This document shows positions 27,701-34,009 of a stretch of 34,009 bases of DNA, piece after piece. Source of the DNA: Planctomycetota bacterium. Lineage in GTDB: Bacteria; Planctomycetota; GCA-002687715; CAIWVZ01. The stretch covers positions 1 to 34,009 of the forward strand of contig JAFMJN010000004.1 of assembly GCA_017853435.1 (NCBI GenBank), written 5' to 3'. The position numbers and the translations under genes were made by a program. Position 1 is the stretch's first letter. Each line of letters begins with the position of its first letter. Under the pieces are notes generated by a model, which was not told where the DNA came from, ran no database searches, and was given only the letters and a program-made list of their open reading frames with translations.

Positions 27701-29562
27701 CGAAGGAGATCCTTGGAAAACTCGTCGACGCCTTCGATCCGAAGGCCATCGACATGGGCGACGTCGCCATCCTCAAGCGACTCGGGAAGGCCCCCCATCT
27801 TCCGGAAGACGTCCGGACGAAACTCATGGCGCGCATCCTCGAAGCCCGCCGCGACGACCCGATGCTCGTGCTCGCGATGGCGCAGCTCGTTCCCGACGCC
27901 GCGGAGCGCGAGCGGCTCGCGAAGGCCGCGATGGACGGAGCGATCCGCAAGGGCGACGTGAACGGCATCGTCGTCGTCGGCACGACGGCGCTCGGCCTCG
28001 TCGGCAAGGACACGCTCGAGGGCTACGCGGCGCTTCCCGCGGATGCGACGGCCGGAACGGCGTTGGCGAAGGGACTCGCTCAAGGGAGACTCGGCGACAC
28101 CGACGCCTTCGCGGCGGCGCTGTCCGCGGCGGCCCGTTCGCGGCCCGACGACGTGGGCCTCCTGCGGCAAGCCGTCGAAGCCTTGAAGACGCGCGGCCGT
28201 CCCGCGGATGCCGCGGCCCTGCTCGTGAACTATCTCGAGAACGGTTCGAAGGCGTTCCCGTACTGGATCGGCGAAGCCGCCACTCTGCTCGTCGACATCG
28301 GACGTCCCGACGACGCCGCCGCCGCGCTGCGCCGCCCGATGGAAGGCTACTTCGTCACGACCCTCGAAACGCTCCGCCTGAAGATCGCCGTCCTCACGTC
28401 GAATCCGGAGATTCGCGACGAAATGATCCGCGAAGCCATCGCCGCGATCGCACCGTCTTCGTCGGGCATCCGCTTCGTGACGCGGACGACGGGTCGCGCA
28501 CCGACTTTGGCGGACGCCCTGCGCCCGCTCGCGCCGCGCCGACCGCTGCCCGTAGACCGCGACGACGCTCTCGGCTTGGGCGACGGATCCGCTCTCGGAT
28601 TCGTCGTCGACGGCGATACGTCGGCGCAACGGATCCTCGCCGCGCTGCCGGTCGAATCCCGCGCCGATCGCGTCGATCTGCTCAAGGCGATCGTCATCGC
28701 CGCACGCCGCGAAGGACGCCTCGACGCGATCGTACGTGCGACCACGGACGGGCTTCGATCCGCACCCGCCGACACGTCGCGCCTCGCCCTGCTCGTCTAC
28801 GCGAAGATCGCGGGTGCGACCGTGGAAGGCGATCCGATGGATGCGTGGGCGCGGCGCCTTCTGACGGCGACGGTCGCACCGCCGACGTTGCTCGACGCCG
28901 CCGAGGCGGCGATTGCGCTCGGTCGCCGCGATCTCACCTCGGCGCTCGTGAACCGCATCAACGCCGCTCGCGCGATGGCGGGCGGCGACGAAGAACTTCG
29001 GCGCCTCGTCCTGCTCGCCGCTCTCGCGCCCGGCAACTTGCCGTCGGCTCCGGAACTGCGGGGCGACTCCGAGTGGATCGGCGTCTCGAAGGAAGGCCCG
29101 ACGCTCGCCGCCCTCGCCGCTTCGGGGCGCACACCGCGCGACGTCGTCGCCGCGTGGAAGCCCGCGTGGGAACGGCTGCGCAACGCCGCGTTCGTTTGGG
29201 AAGTCCGCAACTTCACGCTGCCTTGGGCCGGTTGGTGCCTGCGTGCCGGCGACACCGCGACGGCGAAGGAAGCGCTCACGATGTTCGACGACGAGGACGC
29301 GACGCCGCCCGCTTGGGCGTTCGCCGCCGCCATGCCGCCGCTCTCGGAGTGGTCGGATCCCGCGGCACCCGCCGACGTCGCCGCCTTCTTGTTGGGACGG
29401 ATCCGCACCGAGGATGCTTCCCGTCGGAGCGATCTCATCCGACTCGCGATGGTGCTCGTCCGCCGCTTCGAAGCCGCGGGCCGCGCCGCCGAGGGCGAGG
29501 CCCTTCGTCGCGATCTCAAGAGCGTCGCCGACGGAGTTCGGCTGGGGACATTCACGCCGTGA
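21715..29562 (+). CDS. Giant (~2615 aa) membrane protein: N-terminal TM pair, GATase-like/VWA domain, second TM pair, very long TPR-like repeat region
   Basis: GTG start overlaps the previous TGA (GTGA, 21715-21718). VWA: GLVIVIDTSGSMSGTRIDLAKEVARLAIKRL ... GGGTIIYEAL ... ALVITDGGVESG. After ~24180, continuous alpha-helical A/L/E-rich TPR-like repeats to the C-terminus with no stop. Confidence 0.9.
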   Translation: MSFAHPAALLLLVTIVPVVLAHRRSKASTSPGRRRVATLLTCGAIVALTFAAADPRIVGTPSVARTVIVAGAADASVADTVAAWRDATPWSDPWRVLRAGAVPTVGPLTVSEIPASSGEPDLSRAILAAVARAPADGPLEIAVLGESGDTGAPLAPLAELLGRRGARLHVRTRPPVKSDAILAVDAPGHVRIAEPFDCLVRVRLASAATVRLVVKEGDREVGAATHAAPQGTTTLPVTVRPQGRGAVVFDVVASVNDASSPALAERLGVLVDGTIDVALASGADAAHDALAATLGPGFSVRTLDLATPPTRRPDVVILDDVPARSPSAAVVDAVRSAVVDGGTGLLVSGANASFGPGGYADTPLGDLLPVTFPQEEERRDPSVGLVIVIDTSGSMSGTRIDLAKEVARLAIKRLLPHDKVGMVEFYGSRRWAAPLQTAANAIEIQRALNRLQAGGGTIIYEALEESYYALLEARTRFRHALVITDGGVESGPFEALARRMADSGILVHTVLVGPGGNSPFLQDLSRWGRGRFYACPNRHRLPDLSFREPQASPRPAVESGALPVVRSTASETTAAIGDASVSIALSGAATLRPGADLLLAVKSERPLLASWDQGRGRAAALATELLGPGVAPWRADPTHPTLLIDLVRALSRGTTAEAATLRVTPRRGSVWIEADGFTAAPRIDAGAFSERAVPRGDGGFIAAIPASETPVVVEARDGDTTARAVALRPNPRDGRLDDAGPALSALATLTGGTTDGPLPTTMPAPDAPRSRRTPAALLGMTLFLLALLVRRWPERIRTALPLVAIWLAIGGDLVAQTPTSKPDPVVLALDRGALTSDQRLASLTDDVARLAYFDAMGEVEPARTLAENLLARTDLDDAVRFDVELRLALLDGAKATPRATARLAGLDAAGAPAILRRALAVERTGDPRAAADAWEKAAGELPLARDRRFAWARFLTSMRRAGALGDVRDRLAPKATDDVHARRTMLQALRETGAADAALALATSGDGALSDEALAVAVETGRADLAIATARTLLEKTPKDLATRTLLARTLAEQQDRAAADRVLGEGIPIATDNGTLLFLFARADEWKLERSRDDALKALRARGPEGTLEAALAESRTLLEAGKIDAAKSPLVAMVTEVKDAPSRARLAEAFEAVGSNTEAIALWREAWDATKAEDAGTRLATLLEATGKPEDAEAAVALWKTLWQRAGSAARRTQAQERVLDGAARNGTLADIALELEDALAADATPDRDMVLDALLALYARAKDSAGGLAAIATWEARTGKRVDALERRAMLHQLCDEPVAHEKVLKELIAVDPAREIEWRRMIALSLLDRGRAVMARAAVTDLLERPDRTEETDEFAAGILRFIGRPEEAAAAYVSGLRLHPDRIETLLLLADAWKASGSTERGIVLFKDILAFDGPDDLLVLAADGLLNLEADSKALQAATRAVQRRIATYPGRVHLLRVLQDLFEALKDDAARLKALEETVVVAGDQRPAFVRELAEERLRANDRRGGADVAREFLMLGVEAPPALFLTLGEALLKDGDRRGAEAAFAKTAIGLDGAANEAKIAKLYEDAGAWSDAERVRRRQLLRAPDDVDAALALAKTLEKQKRFDVAAPLYVSVCLRRLEKETTVAEESAASGVAAGSARAISIVGRSLREGAATDEILAAVLRMKPDAATVAPIIDPLEAATRRGTPAAKNAALRRLATFLHGLGTPEATGRLRAREDAMLADCAKNAATGSRPSQDTALIRAVGESRLAHGDLEGAFAAAAILNPAAFDRFAFRLNLIAGKDADAEAMLARATDADLAWGVGLLAALKGPEIARVRLADLRDAAVRRPIALADDYVTLASGLDPTFDRRAFEEAGLKTLIAEWKPGVASLQLLTYMESRPDLPTALKASALKLVAQDGSTVARSTTTRLVAAGRGILPDADLGPVVEKLVKEATSPYLAADRLKDVGLVDAARRESLLDETLRKFRNNDANQIPLALLSESRRPLPKEILGKLVDAFDPKAIDMGDVAILKRLGKAPHLPEDVRTKLMARILEARRDDPMLVLAMAQLVPDAAERERLAKAAMDGAIRKGDVNGIVVVGTTALGLVGKDTLEGYAALPADATAGTALAKGLAQGRLGDTDAFAAALSAAARSRPDDVGLLRQAVEALKTRGRPADAAALLVNYLENGSKAFPYWIGEAATLLVDIGRPDDAAAALRRPMEGYFVTTLETLRLKIAVLTSNPEIRDEMIREAIAAIAPSSSGIRFVTRTTGRAPTLADALRPLAPRRPLPVDRDDALGLGDGSALGFVVDGDTSAQRILAALPVESRADRVDLLKAIVIAARREGRLDAIVRATTDGLRSAPADTSRLALLVYAKIAGATVEGDPMDAWARRLLTATVAPPTLLDAAEAAIALGRRDLTSALVNRINAARAMAGGDEELRRLVLLAALAPGNLPSAPELRGDSEWIGVSKEGPTLAALAASGRTPRDVVAAWKPAWERLRNAAFVWEVRNFTLPWAGWCLRAGDTATAKEALTMFDDEDATPPAWAFAAAMPPLSEWSDPAAPADVAAFLLGRIRTEDASRRSDLIRLAMVLVRRFEAAGRAAEGEALRRDLKSVADGVRLGTFTP

Positions 29563-29595
29563 CGCGCGGCGGCCCGAAGGGCCGCCGACGCGCCG

Positions 29596-29599
<4 letters not shown>
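29559..29599. terminator. Candidate bidirectional terminator hairpin between convergent genes
   Basis: GTGACG...GGCGGCCC-GAA-GGGCCGCC...CGTCAC: 8-bp GC core plus 6-bp outer stem with an asymmetric internal loop. No U-tract seen. Confidence 0.5.
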
Positions 29600-31272
<1,673 letters not shown>

Positions 31273-31317
31273 GACCCGAAACGGTAGCATCGGGCACGAC
31301 GCCTCCGGAGACGACAC

Positions 31318-31785
31318 ATGGAAACCTGGATCGACGGCTACAACGTCGTCAAACGCAAAAAGATGGACGAACGCGTGTCCTTGGAACAGGCGCGCGAGCA
31401 TCTGTTGCGTCGGGTCGGTGCGTTCGCCCGCGTGGTGGTGTGGTTCGACGCGAAGTCGAAGAAGGGATCGTCCACGGAATCACCGTCGGCGTCGGTGACG
31501 GTCAAGTACGTCACGGGAACGGCCGACGACGCGATCGTCGACGGCCTCCGCCGCCACAAGGATCCCCGGAGCGTCGTCGTGGTCACCGACGATCTCGGAT
31601 TGGCCGTGCGGTGCCGTCAACTCGGGGCGGAGCACGTCGATGTCGACGCATGGTTCGCCAACCCCTCCGGCAAACATCGCTCCGTCGAATCCGAAGGCCC
31701 GTCGTCGAAGCCCAAGCCCACCAAGTCCGAGATCGACTGGGGGCTCGAGCAGTTCGGACACCTCGACGACGAGCGTCTCGACTAA
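31318..31785 (+). CDS. NYN domain protein (YacP/Rae1-like putative RNase)
   Basis: WIDGYNVVKRKK at the N-terminus, VVWFDAKSKKG, VKYVTGTADDAIVDGLRRHKDPRSVVVVTDDLGLAVRCRQLGAE: NYN/PIN-like acidic residues present. Confidence 0.85.
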   Translation: METWIDGYNVVKRKKMDERVSLEQAREHLLRRVGAFARVVVWFDAKSKKGSSTESPSASVTVKYVTGTADDAIVDGLRRHKDPRSVVVVTDDLGLAVRCRQLGAEHVDVDAWFANPSGKHRSVESEGPSSKPKPTKSEIDWGLEQFGHLDDERLD

Positions 31786-33974
31786 AGGTTGCGGGAGATG
31801 AAGTCCCACATCGCCTTGTACACGGCGTAGCGGTGACCGGGCGTGCGCGGCGAGTGATCGCAGCCGGGCAGAAGCAGGAATTCGACCGGAACACCCGCCT
31901 GCTGCGCGACGTCGAGGAACTGGTAGGAGTGCTGCGGATGGACGTTGTCGTCCATGCTGCCGTGGATCAGCAGCAACTTGCCCGAGAGATTGCGGACACG
32001 GCTCATCGGGCTCGACTTCCCGTAGCCGCGTGCGTTGGTCTCCGACAGCCCCATGTAGCGCTCGGTGTAGATCGAGTCGTAGAGCATCCAGTCGGTGACC
32101 GGAGCGCCGGAGACGCCGCACTTGAACGCCTCGGAGTGGGTCATCGCGTAGAGCGTCATGTAACCGCCGTACGACCATCCGTGGATGCCGATGCGCGAAC
32201 CGTCCACCCAAGGCTTCTGCTTCAGCCATTCGAGGGCGTCGAGTTGATCGGAGAGTTCCTGCTGCCCGAAATTCTTCCAGACGCCCCATGCGGCGCCCCA
32301 TCCGCGTCCGGAAGCGGAGCGGTTGTCGCACGCCCAGACGACGTAGCCCTTCTGCGCGAGGAAATGCCAGAAGAGGAGATCGCGCGAGAACGCGTTGCGA
32401 ATGCTCGGGATGCCCGGCCCGCCGTAGAGGAACAACATGACCGGGTACTTCTTCGACGGATCATGATCCGGAGGCAGGATCAACATGGTTTCCATGTTGA
32501 ATCCGTCCTTCGTCGGCACCTGCTGAAAGGAGACGGCGCCCTTCTTGACTTTAGACCACATCGGCGAAGGGTTTGCGTCGATCACCTTCACGATGGCGCC
32601 GGAGGCGTCGCGCAGGTGTTGGCGCATCGGCGTGTGGATGTCCGACCAGTATTCGAGGAACCACTTGCCGTCCGGAGACCAGCGCACCTGCATGTGCTGG
32701 CCTTCCTCCTGCGTGAGTCGGACGAATCCCTTGCCGTCGAGGCCGACGCGGCACACGTCGAGATCGCGCAACGACCGCGCCTTGCACGAAAAATGCAGAG
32801 CGTCTCCCGAAGCGGCGAGACCGTGCACTTCGGTCACGTCGAAGTCGCCTTCCGTCACCGCGTTCATCGGCGCGCCGTCGGCGCCGTAGCGATACACGTG
32901 GCGCGTGCCGGTGCGATCCGACATCCAAAGGAACGAGCCGTCCTTCATCCACAACGGCATTTCCTGACGCTCGACCCACGCCTTGGTGGTTTCGCGCAGG
33001 ACGGTGCGGCTCCCGCCCTCCTTGTCGTGGGCGACGAGTTCGAGCCACGTCTGACCACGGTCCTGCCACTGGGCGAACAAGCGTCCGTCGGGGCTCCAAC
33101 CGACGTTCGAAATCAACGCCTCGGGATCGTCCTTCGGATTCTTGACCCACACGGTGGGGCCACCCGCCGCCGGAACGATGCCCAGTTTGGCGACCGGATT
33201 CGGATCACCGACCTTCGGGTACTTGGCGCTCACGGCCTCCTGATGCTTCGCGCGATGGTCGAGGAGCGTGAACAAAGGCACCTGCGTTTCGTCGAGTCGC
33301 AGGTAGCCGATCGAGATCGAGTCGGGAGCCCACCACCAGCCGCGCCAGTTGCCGCGTCCGTAGAGTTCCTCCTGATAGACCCAGTCGAGCTTGCCGTTGA
33401 AGATCGACGGGGACCCGTCGGTGGTCAATCGCACCTCGGTCCCGTCCGCCACCGACGTCGTCCAAAGATCGTTGGCGCGGACGAAGGCGACGCGCGAGGA
33501 GTCCGGCGAAAAACCGACCTCCTCCTCGGTGCCTTCGGTCTTGGTCAGGCGCACCCCCTTGCCGGTCCCCACGTCGACTGCCCACAGGTCGTCCTCGATC
33601 GTGATCGCGAACATCGACCCGCGGTCGTTCCATACGAAGGCCCCGCTCGCGAGGGCCGCCGACACCGCGGCGGCCGGTGCTCCGGCACCCGTCAGAGCCG
33701 CCGACACCTTGGAGGCGTCGAGGAGCGGTTTCGATTCGAACGTGGCGGGGTCGACCCGCAGGAGTTCGAGGGCCCCGCGACGGCGATCGATCCGGGTTTC
33801 CTGAAGCGACCCGTCCGGCAACCATTGCAGTTGGGTCGTCGGGTTGCCGACGATCGGCTTGCGGAGGGTCGGGTGGGCCAACATCTCGACGGACAAGGTT
33901 CCATCCCAGTCCTGCGCCGCGACGGCCGATGAGAGGATTGCCCAAAGGACGAGAACCTGCTTCAGTGCGCGCAT
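31782..33974 (-). CDS. S9 family peptidase (DPP-IV-like), secreted
   Basis: Signal peptide MRALKQVLVLWAILSSAVAAQ; DPP-IV-type beta-propeller (VGFSPDSSRVAFVRANDLW; IFNGKLDWVYQEELYGRGNWRGWWWAPDSISIGYLRLDE); catalytic GIHGWSYGGYMTLYAMTHSEAFKCGVSGAPVTDW; IHGSMDDNVHPQHS. Confidence 0.95.
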   Translation of the reverse strand: MRALKQVLVLWAILSSAVAAQDWDGTLSVEMLAHPTLRKPIVGNPTTQLQWLPDGSLQETRIDRRRGALELLRVDPATFESKPLLDASKVSAALTGAGAPAAAVSAALASGAFVWNDRGSMFAITIEDDLWAVDVGTGKGVRLTKTEGTEEEVGFSPDSSRVAFVRANDLWTTSVADGTEVRLTTDGSPSIFNGKLDWVYQEELYGRGNWRGWWWAPDSISIGYLRLDETQVPLFTLLDHRAKHQEAVSAKYPKVGDPNPVAKLGIVPAAGGPTVWVKNPKDDPEALISNVGWSPDGRLFAQWQDRGQTWLELVAHDKEGGSRTVLRETTKAWVERQEMPLWMKDGSFLWMSDRTGTRHVYRYGADGAPMNAVTEGDFDVTEVHGLAASGDALHFSCKARSLRDLDVCRVGLDGKGFVRLTQEEGQHMQVRWSPDGKWFLEYWSDIHTPMRQHLRDASGAIVKVIDANPSPMWSKVKKGAVSFQQVPTKDGFNMETMLILPPDHDPSKKYPVMLFLYGGPGIPSIRNAFSRDLLFWHFLAQKGYVVWACDNRSASGRGWGAAWGVWKNFGQQELSDQLDALEWLKQKPWVDGSRIGIHGWSYGGYMTLYAMTHSEAFKCGVSGAPVTDWMLYDSIYTERYMGLSETNARGYGKSSPMSRVRNLSGKLLLIHGSMDDNVHPQHSYQFLDVAQQAGVPVEFLLLPGCDHSPRTPGHRYAVYKAMWDFISRNL

Positions 33975-34009
33975 GGAAACTCCGTCCCGACGGGCTGTTG
34001 GAGCCACCC

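Noticed and set aside
24367-28629. 1420-codon minus-strand ORF antisense to the giant VWA-TPR gene
   Set aside because: Arg/Asp/Val/Gly-rich translation with no recognisable domain. Long shadow ORFs are expected opposite high-GC genes with strong codon bias; the plus frame has clear TPR/VWA content.

Overview
High-GC, almost fully coding bacterial chromosomal window; gene content and style suggest a Planctomycetota-like lineage (inference, no phylogeny was run). Left to right: a Gld-type ABC-2 export cassette (5'-truncated ATPase, permease, GldG-like, DUF4340-like); a four-domain rhodanese lipoprotein; topoisomerase III translationally coupled to a 60-aa eight-cysteine zinc-finger protein; on the minus strand a solitary CbiM-like protein coupled to an S9 peptidase lipoprotein; pdxH; an esterase with a histone-H1-like K/A/P-rich N-terminus; a small membrane protein; a ~14.6 kb tightly packed operon (aspartyl-protease-like/TPR/CPPC-thioredoxin protein, membrane protein with a long disordered tail, MoxR, DUF58, BatA-like, and a ~2615-aa VWA+TPR protein); EttA divergent from a NYN/YacP-like protein; and a second S9/DPP-IV-like peptidase. 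I saw no rRNA, tRNA, CRISPR array, transposase or phage genes. The observations most worth a second look are the giant VWA-TPR fusion and its unusual MoxR operon, the FYVE/PHD-like cross-brace mini zinc finger coupled to topB, the histone-like-tail esterase, the duplicated rhodanese pair with a Cys-to-Ser change, and the EttA/NYN pair. All family calls come from reading motifs; no database search was run.
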